From assembly GCA_937948985.1 (NCBI GenBank), contig CALFAK010000094.1, forward strand, positions 1 through 64,000: a DNA stretch of 64,000 nt. The letters run 5' to 3'. Below, piece after piece: positions 44,822 through 53,375 of the stretch. The notes beneath the pieces are model-generated. The model searched no databases. It was not told the origin of the DNA and saw only the letters and a list, made by a program, of their open reading frames with translations. Source of the DNA: an uncultured Neomegalonema sp. (lineage in GTDB: Bacteria > Pseudomonadota > Alphaproteobacteria > Rhodobacterales > Rhodobacteraceae). Numbering within the stretch: the first letter of the stretch is position 1; the number at the start of each line of letters is the position of its first letter. A program made the translations under genes and the position numbers.

Positions 44822-46189
44822 TTATGTCTCGCCTTGATCATCATCATCTTCGCCGTCGTTATCGGCGGAGAACAGGTGATCCTCCAGCCAACGGGCCGTT
44901 CGGAACAGGCGGGCGTCTTCCTCTTGTGCGCCAACAAGCTGCAAACCCATCGGCATCCCCGCATCGCCTTCGAACAGTGGCAAGGTCAGTGTCGGCAAGC
45001 CCGCGAGGGTCCAGATTTTCTGACACACGGCATCCCCCGTGGTCCCTTCGCTGAGCAATGGGGCTTCGCCCGGTGAGGACGGGCACAAGATTGCGTCGTA
45101 ATCGTTGAAGAACGCCGCGAAATACGCCTCCGCCGCCGTCACAGTCGCCCGCGCGGCGGCATAGGCGTCATCGGTTACCGCCCGCCCTTGAGCCACCAGA
45201 TCTTTCATAATGTCATCGGTATGCTGTGGATCAATCGCCGCATTGCCATCGAGATTACGGGCGAACTCGTAGGTGTGAATCGTGTGTTGATCGCGCAGAA
45301 TGCCCGCGAAATCCTCCGGCGCGGTCAGGCGGTCAACCTGCCCGTCCAGCGCCTCGCAAAGCTCATCCATCGCGCCGCGCATTGCATCGGTCAGCGGGAA
45401 GGGGGCGATGTCCAGATAGACGAAATTTGGCGCGACAGGCGTTTCGCTGCGATAGCCTTCGAGCATTCGCGGTTTGGGGCGCATATGGGTTGCGCTGTCG
45501 GCGGCGTCATATCCCGTCAGCACATCGGTGAGCAGCGCAAGGTCTTCCAGTGAACGCGCGAACCCGCCCACCTGATCCAGTGTTTGCGATGTTTGTAGCG
45601 CCCCGCGCCGCGAGACGGACCCGCGTGTCGGCTTGAACCCGTATGTTCCGCAATAAGAAGCGGGCCGGTTGACCGAGCCACCCGTCTGCGTGCCGATGGC
45701 CAGCGGCATATGCCCCGCCGCGACCCCCGCCGCCGAACCGGACGATGACCCGCCGGGGGAATAATCCGGATTATGAGGGTTTCGGGTTGTCGAGGGGCTG
45801 GCAAAGGCAAGGGGTGTTGTGACCGTCTTACCGAGGATCACCGCCCCCGCCTCTCGCAGTTTTTCGACGATAGCGGCATCGGCGTCAGGGCGGCGTCCGG
45901 TATGCGCGGGCGAGCCGAGGCCCGTGGGCATGTCGGCGGTATCGAAGATATCCTTGATCCCCACAGGCACGCCATGCAGCGCGCCCAAGGGTCGCCCGCG
46001 TCGTCGCAGATCATCCATTGCCTCGGCTTGGGCCAATGCCATATCTGAATCCAGAAACGCCCACGCGCCGATTTGCGCATCCGTCGTGTCAATTTGCGCG
46101 AGGCACGCTTTCGTAAGATCAACCGACGAAATGCGCCCCTCACGGATATCCCGCGTTGCCTCTGACGCTGTAAGGCTCGCCAGCGTCAC
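44822..46189 (-). CDS. Amidase signature-family hydrolase
   Basis: A 455-residue amidase with the Ser-cisSer-Lys triad in place: Lys79 (GVPVGIKDIFDT), cis-Ser149 (SPGGSSSGSAAG) and nucleophile Ser172 (GTQTGGSVNRPA). It hydrolyses an unknown carboxamide. The start codon is GTG 46189, overlapping the dctM stop (GTGA), so it is co-translated with a TRAP transporter; the transporter probably imports its substrate or an analogue. GatA of the tRNA amidotransferase is the paralogue to exclude, but the operon context argues against it. Confidence 0.9.
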   Translation of the reverse strand: MTLASLTASEATRDIREGRISSVDLTKACLAQIDTTDAQIGAWAFLDSDMALAQAEAMDDLRRRGRPLGALHGVPVGIKDIFDTADMPTGLGSPAHTGRRPDADAAIVEKLREAGAVILGKTVTTPLAFASPSTTRNPHNPDYSPGGSSSGSAAGVAAGHMPLAIGTQTGGSVNRPASYCGTYGFKPTRGSVSRRGALQTSQTLDQVGGFARSLEDLALLTDVLTGYDAADSATHMRPKPRMLEGYRSETPVAPNFVYLDIAPFPLTDAMRGAMDELCEALDGQVDRLTAPEDFAGILRDQHTIHTYEFARNLDGNAAIDPQHTDDIMKDLVAQGRAVTDDAYAAARATVTAAEAYFAAFFNDYDAILCPSSPGEAPLLSEGTTGDAVCQKIWTLAGLPTLTLPLFEGDAGMPMGLQLVGAQEEDARLFRTARWLEDHLFSADNDGEDDDDQGET

Positions 46190-47553
46190 GCGACGTACTC
46201 GCCGAACAGGTAATCAGGCAGCCACAGAGCGATGCCGGGGAAGATGTACATCATCACCATGCAGAAGATAACGATGGCAAGGTAAGGCATGATCCCCTTG
46301 AAGATTTCCATTAACTCGATCTGGTTCTTCAATACCCCTTTTAGGTAATAGGCCGACATGGCCATCGGGGGTGTCAGGAACGAGGTTTGAAGGTTCAGCG
46401 CGACCAGCATTGCGAAGAAATACGGGTTCACACCGAACGTATCGAGCATCGGCAGGAAGATCGGCACGAAAATGATCAAAATCTCCGACCATTCCAACGG
46501 CCAGCCGAGCAGGAAGATGATCAACTGACACAGGATCAGGAATTGGATCGTTGAGAGGTCCATCGCGATGAACCAGCCCTCGATCACATCATGCCCGCCC
46601 AAATAGGAGAAGACGGACGCGAAGGTCCAGGAGCCGACGAACATCCAGCAGACCATCGCCGAAGCCTTGGCGGTCAAGAAGACGGATTCCTTTACCTTCG
46701 TCCACGTCAACGAGCGGTATAGGATGGCCAGAACCAAGCCGCCCAAAGCCCCCATTGCCGCCGCCTCCGCCGGGGTTGCCAATCCGCCGAGGATTGAGCC
46801 GAGGACCAGCATAATCAGCACCGCCAAGGGCACAAACGACGTAATCAGCGACCACCAGATATAGCTGCGCGTGATGGTCGGATCGGGATCGGGCTTCGGT
46901 GCGATGGAGGGGTTAATTGTCACCCGCACAATCACGTACACGATGTAGCACCCCGCCAGCATCAAGCCGGGGAAGACCGCCGCAGCGTACAGACGCAGTG
47001 GTGAAAGCTCTGCAATCGCCGCATAGACGATCAACATGATCGATGGCGGGATCAAAATGCCGAGCGTGCCGCCCGCGCAGATAACACCGGAGGCGAACGA
47101 CTTGTTATAATTCGCATTGGCCATCGCCGGGAATGCGAGCAAGCCCATCAGCGTCACAACCGCACCAACGATACCCGATGCCGTTGAGAATACCGCACAG
47201 GTCAGCAGCGCGGCAATCGCCATTGAACCGGGCAGGTTGCGTGCCGCCAATTGCAGCGAGCTGAACAGGCGGTCAACGATGCTGGCCCGTTCAACCACGT
47301 AGCCCATGAACAGGAACAGCGGGATAGCGACCAGCGTGTCGTTCTCCATAACCGAATAGGTGTTCTGGTTCAGGAGATAGAAGATATTGTTGTCGAACAG
47401 ATCACCGAAAGTCTCGATGTCGTCCATATCGAGATAGGCATAATACCCGAACGCAACCCCCATCGCGAGCAACGTGAACGCCACGGGAAACCCGAGCAGC
47501 ACGAGCACGATGAAGAGCGAGAGCATGACAATAGCGACTTGAGGTTCAGTCAT
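46186..47553 (-). CDS. dctM: TRAP transporter large permease (DctM)
   Basis: A 455-residue inner-membrane protein with about 12 helices, of the large TRAP-T permease family. Typical stretches are FLFMGYVVERASIVDRLFSSLQLAARNLPGSMAIAAL, SAVFSTASGIVGAVVTLMGLLAFPAM and CAGGTLGILIPPSIMLIVYA. It uses a sodium gradient to move the DctP-bound solute. The subfamily resembles 'mannitol/chloroaromatic' TRAP systems. Overlaps both dctQ and the amidase by 4 bp. Confidence 0.94.
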   Translation of the reverse strand: MTEPQVAIVMLSLFIVLVLLGFPVAFTLLAMGVAFGYYAYLDMDDIETFGDLFDNNIFYLLNQNTYSVMENDTLVAIPLFLFMGYVVERASIVDRLFSSLQLAARNLPGSMAIAALLTCAVFSTASGIVGAVVTLMGLLAFPAMANANYNKSFASGVICAGGTLGILIPPSIMLIVYAAIAELSPLRLYAAAVFPGLMLAGCYIVYVIVRVTINPSIAPKPDPDPTITRSYIWWSLITSFVPLAVLIMLVLGSILGGLATPAEAAAMGALGGLVLAILYRSLTWTKVKESVFLTAKASAMVCWMFVGSWTFASVFSYLGGHDVIEGWFIAMDLSTIQFLILCQLIIFLLGWPLEWSEILIIFVPIFLPMLDTFGVNPYFFAMLVALNLQTSFLTPPMAMSAYYLKGVLKNQIELMEIFKGIMPYLAIVIFCMVMMYIFPGIALWLPDYLFGEYVA

Positions 47554-48140
47554 CAGACATTCCCCCGCTTGGCTTGCTCGGCTAATGCCATTTCCATCAG
47601 TTGATCCTCAGTCTCTCGCACATCTTCGAGGCGGTCGAGCCACACCCCTTCCTTCATCGCTTTCCAACATCGCAAACACTCGGCGACGCCTTGCAGGATT
47701 AGCAGGAAGCCAGCGATCGGAATGAGGGTTTTGAAGAAGTAGACCTGGATGCGTGCCGGGCTGTTCCAACTGACTTCTTTATAGCGCCATGAATCGGCGG
47801 CAATTTCCCAGCCGAACCAGAACAGGGCCAGCATTCCGGGGAAGAAGAAGATGATGTAGAGCGTGAAGTCGATCCGCGCTTGCCATTTCACAGGCAGCAA
47901 CCGATAGATCACGTCGCCGCGCACATGCGCGTCTTGCGCAAGCGCATACGGCCCCGCCATCAGGAACAGCGCGCCGTACATTTGCACCATCATATCAAAC
48001 GCCCAAACCGTAGGCGCGTTCAACGCATAGCGGACGAACACTTCGTAGGAGACCGAGAGCGTCAGGATCATGATGCACCACCCGAAGGCGCGCCCGACCC
48101 ATATACTCAGGCTCTCAATGCCATGAATAATTCCAACCAA
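47553..48140 (-). CDS. dctQ: TRAP transporter small permease (DctQ)
   Basis: A 195-residue membrane protein with four helices. GIESLSIWVGRAFGWCIMILTLSVSYEVFVRYALNAPTVWAFDMMVQMYGALFLMAGPYALAQDAHVRGDV holds the DctQ hallmarks (the Trp-x-x-[DE] and the A-x-x-x-x-H-V-R motif). It stabilises and docks the large subunit. It overlaps dctM by 1 bp at the stop/start (ATGA arrangement) and is separated from dctP by a stem-loop. Confidence 0.92.
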   Translation of the reverse strand: MVGIIHGIESLSIWVGRAFGWCIMILTLSVSYEVFVRYALNAPTVWAFDMMVQMYGALFLMAGPYALAQDAHVRGDVIYRLLPVKWQARIDFTLYIIFFFPGMLALFWFGWEIAADSWRYKEVSWNSPARIQVYFFKTLIPIAGFLLILQGVAECLRCWKAMKEGVWLDRLEDVRETEDQLMEMALAEQAKRGNV

Positions 48141-48175
48141 CGCGACCTCCCCCGAAGCGTTTCTATCACGAAAGG

Positions 48176-48198
48176 CCGGGGGTGCTTATGCCCCCCGG
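48176..48198 (-). terminator. Stem-loop between dctP and dctQ, probable attenuating element
   Basis: A GC-rich inverted repeat (CCGGGGG ... CCCCCGG, 7 bp, 9-nt loop) in the 89-bp gap. Such elements commonly keep binding-protein mRNA more abundant than permease mRNA. No T-run on the minus strand, so mRNA stabilisation or partial termination is more likely than full stop. Confidence 0.6.
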
Positions 48199-48229
48199 TC
48201 CTCATATCGTCATCCGGTAGATGTCGGGA

Positions 48230-49357
48230 TCAGCCGAAGTAGTGTTTATAGGCCAGTTTGTAGTCAGGCTGGTTCAGGTTCAGGTAGCCCATCACTTCTT
48301 CCGCGTAGGCTTTCTGACTTTTCACGACCTTGGCGAAGAATTCGTCTTCGCCGGCGATGCGGTCTACCACAACATCCCATGCTTTGAGCTGTTCAGCCAT
48401 CACCGAATCCGGGGTGCGGTGAACATTGACGCCCTGCTCGCGCAGTTTCACGAGGTCTTCGGAATAGCGCTTGGTGTTGTGCCAGTAGAAGTTGGAGTTC
48501 TCGGCTTCGGAAGCGTATTTCAGGATCGCCTGAAGCTCCGGCGCGAGTCTGTCGTATGTCTTCTTGTTGAACGTAACCTCGAAGAATTCCTGAGACTGGT
48601 GGAAGCTGGCGAGGTGGTAGTCTTTCGACACGTCCTGCATACCAAAGTCACGGTCGGAGGTCGGGTTGTTGAACTCTGCCGCATCGATGAGGCCGGACTT
48701 CATGGCGGGCTGAATTTCGCCGCCGGGAAGCTGAACAACCGACATGCCCATTTCGAGCAGAACGTCAGCCGCGAGACCAACGGTCCGGTATTTCAGACCT
48801 TTCATCTGCGAGGCGTCTTTGATTTCTTCTTTGAACCAGCCCATCGGCTGTGCGGGCATTGGCGAGTTGAAGAAAGATACGACGTTCAGGCCGAGTGATC
48901 CCATCAGCTCGTCAAACAGTTCCTGACCACCGCCGTAGTTGACCCAGCCGAGCACTTCTTGCGAGGACCAGCCGAAGCACGGGCCGGTTCCGAAGAGGGA
49001 GGCGGCTTTTGATTTTGAATACCAGTATGCGGGCACGTAGTGTGCGCCGTCGAGAACGCCCCGGTGAACAGCGTCTTGCATCTGCGAGGTTTTGACAACC
49101 GAGTTCACAGGCAGAAGATCGATTTTCAGCGCATCACCAGCCATCGCATGAACGCGATCCACATAGGATTTTGCGTTTTCGAGGAAGATACCACCGCCCC
49201 ATGCGGCCTGAATTTTAAGCGTTTTTGTCTTCGCACGAGCAACATGCGGCATTGATACAGCACCGGCGCCAGCGGCCAATGTGCCTACGCCCGCCTTCAA
49301 AAAGCTGCGACGTGAAGATGTTTTCTTTGCAGGGCTGTCGATACTCTCTTTGGTCAT
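48230..49357 (-). CDS. dctP: TRAP transporter substrate-binding protein (DctP)
   Basis: A 375-residue periplasmic binding protein. It has a twin-arginine signal (SRRSFLKAGVGTLAAGAGAVSMPHVARA, RR at 16-17) and the DctP fold: KIQAAWGGGIFLENAKSYVDRVHAMAGDALKIDLLPVN, KGLKYRTVGLAADVLLEMGMSVVQLPGGEIQPAMKSGLIDAAEFNNP. The Arg of GLKYRTVG is the usual carboxylate-binding site, so an organic acid is likely. Tat export is unusual but known in this subfamily. AGGGAG ribosome site before ATG 49357. First gene of the TRAP-amidase operon. Confidence 0.94.
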   Translation of the reverse strand: MTKESIDSPAKKTSSRRSFLKAGVGTLAAGAGAVSMPHVARAKTKTLKIQAAWGGGIFLENAKSYVDRVHAMAGDALKIDLLPVNSVVKTSQMQDAVHRGVLDGAHYVPAYWYSKSKAASLFGTGPCFGWSSQEVLGWVNYGGGQELFDELMGSLGLNVVSFFNSPMPAQPMGWFKEEIKDASQMKGLKYRTVGLAADVLLEMGMSVVQLPGGEIQPAMKSGLIDAAEFNNPTSDRDFGMQDVSKDYHLASFHQSQEFFEVTFNKKTYDRLAPELQAILKYASEAENSNFYWHNTKRYSEDLVKLREQGVNVHRTPDSVMAEQLKAWDVVVDRIAGEDEFFAKVVKSQKAYAEEVMGYLNLNQPDYKLAYKHYFG

Positions 49358-49516
49358 TTTTTCACTCCCTAATCATCGTTTTATGGTGTTATCGGCTATA
49401 ACCGCGTAGACCCTAGCCGAGAATTTTGATGATCGGTAGCGTTTTAATTTCCCCTCCCAACACAGGTCATCACTGGCGGTTGAGGAGTCGAAGGCGCCGC
49501 AAGCGATGCAGTGGCG

Positions 49517-49777
49517 TCATTTTCGCGTAAAGACATCGCCGATATGCGTGGCAAATCCGAGGAGCAGCCAAGCCGCAATCATGATGTAATTCGTAGGATC
49601 GGTGAGCGCGGTGCGCAACGCGAGCATCAGAGAAATACCAGATGCCGCGTTGAACAACAGGGGCCGTAATGCCCCCCGCCGCATCCGGTAAAGCAGTGCC
49701 GTTTCAATGATTAAAACGGCAATCGCGATATCCGCGACACGCCCGGATGTGAAAAGGGAAATGACCCAGTCCGGCAT
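49517..49777 (-). CDS. Small membrane protein downstream of bchP, hypothetical
   Basis: An 86-residue protein with three hydrophobic segments (VADIAIAVLIIETALLYRM, PLLFNAASGISLMLALR, YIMIAAWLLLGFATHIGDVF). No known domain. It is 59 bp downstream of bchP on the same strand and may be read from the bchG promoter as a fourth gene, which would tie it to photosynthesis, but the ribosome site is weak and no function is known. Confidence 0.6.
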   Translation of the reverse strand: MPDWVISLFTSGRVADIAIAVLIIETALLYRMRRGALRPLLFNAASGISLMLALRTALTDPTNYIMIAAWLLLGFATHIGDVFTRK

Positions 49778-49836
49778 GGTCAGATGAGCCTTTCAAGAGC
49801 GGGTGTTGCGACACCCGCAATCCGTGCGGGTTTCAT

Positions 49837-51021
49837 CTATCGCGCTGCGATGCCGAGGAGTTGCTGGACATCCTTCACAAGCACGCGCAAATGGGCCAGC
49901 GGCTCTTTGCGAACGAGTTTTTTGTTCAGGTAGGATTCCCATGTCAGGCGCTGCACATCCGGATCGCGGCACATTTTGACGAACTGCTCGCGGCGTTTGT
50001 CGCTACGATACCAGATGCGTTGCAGCAGGCCGAGAATGAAGAAGACGCGGCCATGTTCTTTCATGAAGCGTTTGCGCGCGGTGCGCAGGGCTTTGGCGGA
50101 ACCGCTGACAAGCATGTCCTCGGCGGCATCCGCACCGAGCTCACCCGTGAGCATGGCGTAGTAGATTCCTTCACCCGATGATGGTGCAACGCAGCCCGCC
50201 GCATCGCCGATCAACAGAATCGCACGCCCGTCATCCCAGCGCCGCATGGGTTTGAGCGGCAATGGTGCGCCCTCGACGCGAATCGTTTCCGCATCCGACA
50301 AACCCGCATCCGCGCGCAGCTTGCGCGTCGCTTCCTTGAGACTGTGCCCTTTGATCGCGGAGCCTACGCCGATGCTGGTATGCTCGCCATGCGGAAAGAC
50401 CCAGCCGTAGAAATCAGGCGAGACGCGGCCATCGTAGACAACATCACAGCTGTCAGGATCGAATTTCTCCGTCCGGCCCGGCGGTGATTTGACGATCTCG
50501 TGGTAGGCGAAGACGTAAGGGGGGCGAGCCTTCAGGCCGAAGATTGACCGCCGGACGGTGGAATTCGCGCCATCCGCGCCGATGACCGTCTTGGCCGAGA
50601 TTTCCTGCACGGCCCCGCCATCAGCTTCGACCTTCAACACGACCGCGCCATCCGCACGATAGGCAAGCGATTTAAAGCTGCCGAGCATCCGGCTTGCGCC
50701 CGCTTTAGCCGCACGCTCGCGCAGCCACGGGTCGAACACATCCCGATCAACCATGCCGACAAAGCCGCGATCACCGATCTCCATGCTGACCTTTTCGCCT
50801 TTGGGAGAAATGATGCGGGCCGCGCCAATTCGGGCGGTGAGCAGGTCGAGCGGGATATCGTAATCGCGGATCGCCCGTGTCGGAATGGCCCCGCCACACG
50901 GCTTGATGCGCCCTTCCTTGTCGATCATCAGCACTTTATGGCCGCGCCGGGCAAGATCATGAGCGGCGGTGGCGCCTGCAGGACCGCCGCCAACGACGAC
51001 GATATCGAAATCCGTATTCAT
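49837..51021 (-). CDS. bchP: Geranylgeranyl diphosphate/bacteriochlorophyll reductase
   Basis: A 394-residue FAD-dependent reductase that hydrogenates the geranylgeranyl tail of bacteriochlorophyll to phytyl. N-terminal FDIVVVGGGPAGATAAHDLARRGHKVLMIDKEGRIKPCGGAIP is diagnostic, then DRDVFDPWLRERAAKAG and AILLIGDAAGCVAPSSGEGIYYAMLTGELGA. The start is ATG 51021 (MNTDFDIVVV), 5 bp after the pucC-like gene; the larger frame to 51225 is antisense noise. Third gene of the bchG operon. Confidence 0.96.
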   Translation of the reverse strand: MNTDFDIVVVGGGPAGATAAHDLARRGHKVLMIDKEGRIKPCGGAIPTRAIRDYDIPLDLLTARIGAARIISPKGEKVSMEIGDRGFVGMVDRDVFDPWLRERAAKAGASRMLGSFKSLAYRADGAVVLKVEADGGAVQEISAKTVIGADGANSTVRRSIFGLKARPPYVFAYHEIVKSPPGRTEKFDPDSCDVVYDGRVSPDFYGWVFPHGEHTSIGVGSAIKGHSLKEATRKLRADAGLSDAETIRVEGAPLPLKPMRRWDDGRAILLIGDAAGCVAPSSGEGIYYAMLTGELGADAAEDMLVSGSAKALRTARKRFMKEHGRVFFILGLLQRIWYRSDKRREQFVKMCRDPDVQRLTWESYLNKKLVRKEPLAHLRVLVKDVQQLLGIAAR

Positions 51022-51025
51022 GAAC

Positions 51026-52372
51026 TTACTCCGCTGGCTGAATGAAGAGAGCGTCTTTAGGACGCTGCGATTGAGACGTGACGCCCACGCGCAGCGCGAT
51101 GAAGGCGGCGACGATGAACAGCATCGCCTCCGCACCGAAAACGATGGCAAAGGAGAGTGGGGTGTCGCCCGTGATGTAACGCGTGGCATCGATGGCAACT
51201 GTGCCAAGCAATCCGCCGATGCCAAAGGCGACCGCTTGCGCAGCGCCCCAGAGGCCCATGCGGATACCCTCGCGCGAGCCGCCGCCCTGCCCCGCCAACG
51301 TCATCATCGTACCGATGGCGGCCACCGCGAACATGCCGTTGGCAAAACCGAGCATGAAGACATTGGCCTCCAACGGCCATGCGGGGGCAAGGGATGTGGA
51401 GGACGCCAGCAGCGCCAGTGCGATGCCGGAGCCGATGCAGCCCGTGACAGTGAAGAATTTGAGGATTGAGGGCTTGCGCCGCGACAGCAACGTGCCGACG
51501 ACGCCGACCAGGGCCATGCCCGTGAACACGCCGCCATGCTGCAGCCCGCCCAATTGCGTCGTCTCGCCCGGTGTCATACCGAACAGCAGACCGCCGAAGG
51601 GTTCGAGGATCAGGTCTTGCGTACTGTATGCCAGCATCGAGACGAAGACGAAAATGGTGAACAGGCGCGCTTGCGGGTCTGCCCAAGTCTCCGCAAAGCT
51701 GTCACGGAAGGAGATTTTCAGGGTGTCGGGCTTTGGCTCATCCGCGATCACGGCGCGCTTTTCGATGCCTGTTACGGCGAGCGCGGCCAAGGTGCAGGCG
51801 ATGGCTCCGGTAATGGCGGTGACAGCGATTAGGCGTTCATGCGAGTACGGGTCGAGATGCCGGCCGGAGATGACAGCGGTCAGGACGATGCCCGCAATCA
51901 TCATCATCCACACAATCGTCGCCGCCGCCGGACGGCGCGTAGGGGCCGTGCGGCTGGCCAACAGGGCCAATAGCGATGTACCCGCCGCGCCGATGCCGAA
52001 GCCGATCATCACAAAGCAGAAGATGGCGGCGATCAGCGCGAGGGCGAAATGCGTCTCGAACAGCAGCGTCGTCGCCGCAGCGCCCGTGCCCGCGAGGGCC
52101 AGCACCAGCAATCCGGCGATGATCCAGCGTGTGCGCCCTGCCCCGCCATCGGCGCTGTGCCCCCAAAGAGGCCGCGAAATCTGGACGCCGTAATGAAGGC
52201 CAACCAGCGCGCCGGGAATGGTTGCGGCGAGGCCCAGCTCAATCACCATCACGCGGTTGAGCGTGGAGGTCGTGAGGACAACGATTGCCCCCAATGCGGT
52301 TTGCACAAGGCCCAAGCGGAAGATCGAGAACCAGCTCAGTCCGTTTTGATGTGCCATGTTCATGTTCCTCAT
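51026..52372 (-). CDS. pucC: BCH/PUC-family transporter (PucC-like)
   Basis: A 448-residue, 12-helix member of the major-facilitator BCH1/PUC family. Signature: RLGLVQTALGAIVVLTTSTLNRVMVIELGLAATIPGALVGLHYGVQISRPLWGHSADGGAGRTRWI. It matches the 'orf428' position between bchG and bchP in Rhodobacter and probably assists assembly of antenna complexes or pigment delivery. The ATG 52372 overlaps the bchG stop (ATGA). It is a paralogue of the lhaA gene at the right end of the window; no puc antenna genes are present here. Confidence 0.92.
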   Translation of the reverse strand: MRNMNMAHQNGLSWFSIFRLGLVQTALGAIVVLTTSTLNRVMVIELGLAATIPGALVGLHYGVQISRPLWGHSADGGAGRTRWIIAGLLVLALAGTGAAATTLLFETHFALALIAAIFCFVMIGFGIGAAGTSLLALLASRTAPTRRPAAATIVWMMMIAGIVLTAVISGRHLDPYSHERLIAVTAITGAIACTLAALAVTGIEKRAVIADEPKPDTLKISFRDSFAETWADPQARLFTIFVFVSMLAYSTQDLILEPFGGLLFGMTPGETTQLGGLQHGGVFTGMALVGVVGTLLSRRKPSILKFFTVTGCIGSGIALALLASSTSLAPAWPLEANVFMLGFANGMFAVAAIGTMMTLAGQGGGSREGIRMGLWGAAQAVAFGIGGLLGTVAIDATRYITGDTPLSFAIVFGAEAMLFIVAAFIALRVGVTSQSQRPKDALFIQPAE

Positions 52373-53286
52373 GAATTCATCATTGCCAGCGCGCGCAGGC
52401 CGAAAGCGCTGGTCATCATGCCGCTGACGTAAAGGCCAACACCGATGGCGCTGTACCAAATCGCAAACTGTTCAGGGTCTCGCAGGAAACGGATCATGCA
52501 AATGCATTGGATCACAAGCAGGCTCGCGACGATCATCGCATGGGTACTTAACCCCCACCAAAACAGCACCGCAACGACACCTAATTGGCTCAGCACCATC
52601 ACAGCACAAGCCACCATTGCAGCGCCGCCGACGCCAAGTTGGACAGGCAATGTGCGCACGCCCATCTCAACGTCACCCTTTATCGCCTTGAAATCATTGA
52701 GAGTCATGATGCCATGCGCACCAATTCCGTAAAGCCCCGCAATCGCCATAGTCTGACCGGATGGTGCAGCACCCAAGGCCGCAGCGGCAGCCGTAATCCA
52801 CGGAAGTGTCTCATAAGACAACCCTACCGCGAGATTTCCCCACCATCCGTTGAGCTTCATGCGCAGCGGCGGCGCGCTGTAGGCCCACGCGAAGAACACA
52901 CCGATGACCGTCGCGCCAAGTACCCATACTCCAAGAAAGCTGGCGAAAATCAATGAGATAATCGTCATTGCTATGGCGACATACAGCCCCCATTGCCCTG
53001 GCATCCGGCCAGACGGGATGACACGATCCGGCTCGTTAATCGCGTCAACATGGCGGTCGAACCAGTCGTTGATCGCTTGACTACCGCCGCAAACCATTGG
53101 TCCCGCAAGAAAAATTCCGGCGAGTACGTACAACCACCTGTCCGAAAGCGCACCGCCAACCGAGATCGCGCCACAGGCATAAGCCCACATCGGCGGAAAC
53201 CACGTGATCGGCTTCAACAGCTCAACAATCGCCCCCAGTTTGGGCGTTTGAGACGTGAATTGCTTGGGAACCGTTTGCTCAACCAT
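52369..53286 (-). CDS. bchG: Bacteriochlorophyll synthase (geranylgeranyl transferase)
   Basis: A 305-residue membrane prenyltransferase of the UbiA family that esterifies bacteriochlorophyllide with geranylgeranyl diphosphate. It has about eight helices and the Mg-diphosphate site QAINDWFDRHVDAINEPDRVIPSG (N-D-x-x-D-x-x-x-D), followed by a second, weaker acidic motif TLNDFKAIKGD. ATG 53286, ribosome site GGTTTGTC weak. It is the first gene of bchG-pucC-bchP and lies behind two PpsR sites. Confidence 0.96.
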   Translation of the reverse strand: MVEQTVPKQFTSQTPKLGAIVELLKPITWFPPMWAYACGAISVGGALSDRWLYVLAGIFLAGPMVCGGSQAINDWFDRHVDAINEPDRVIPSGRMPGQWGLYVAIAMTIISLIFASFLGVWVLGATVIGVFFAWAYSAPPLRMKLNGWWGNLAVGLSYETLPWITAAAAALGAAPSGQTMAIAGLYGIGAHGIMTLNDFKAIKGDVEMGVRTLPVQLGVGGAAMVACAVMVLSQLGVVAVLFWWGLSTHAMIVASLLVIQCICMIRFLRDPEQFAIWYSAIGVGLYVSGMMTSAFGLRALAMMNS

Positions 53287-53314
53287 GACAAACGGTATGT
53301 CGGCATCTACAAAG

Positions 53315-53332
53315 TGTCAATTATTAGTGACA
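53315..53332. promoter_or_regulatory. PpsR/CrtJ operator 1 upstream of bchG
   Basis: TGTCAATTATTAGTGACA is an exact TGT-N12-ACA site, 28 bp from the bchG ATG in the 89-bp bchG-ppsR gap. Confidence 0.82.
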
Positions 53333-53339
53333 CTTTAAT

Positions 53340-53357
53340 CGTCAAATTAAATTGACG
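53340..53357. promoter_or_regulatory. PpsR/CrtJ operator 2 upstream of bchG
   Basis: CGTCAAATTAAATTGACG has a symmetric C/G change at each end of TGT-N12-ACA. Gap to the first site is 7 bp (8 is usual). The symmetry and spacing support it as the second half of a tandem operator. Confidence 0.68.
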
Positions 53358-53375
53358 CATGGTTTAGATTTGACC

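Noticed and set aside
17904-49516. Genomic island or prophage as a whole
   Set aside because: No integrase, transposase, tRNA border or phage gene was seen, and several genes are housekeeping. A rearranged chromosome segment explains it better.
51022-51225. Long bchP frame from 51225
   Set aside because: The extra 68 residues are antisense to nothing useful, lie inside the pucC-like gene and precede the true FAD-binding N-terminus at 51021.
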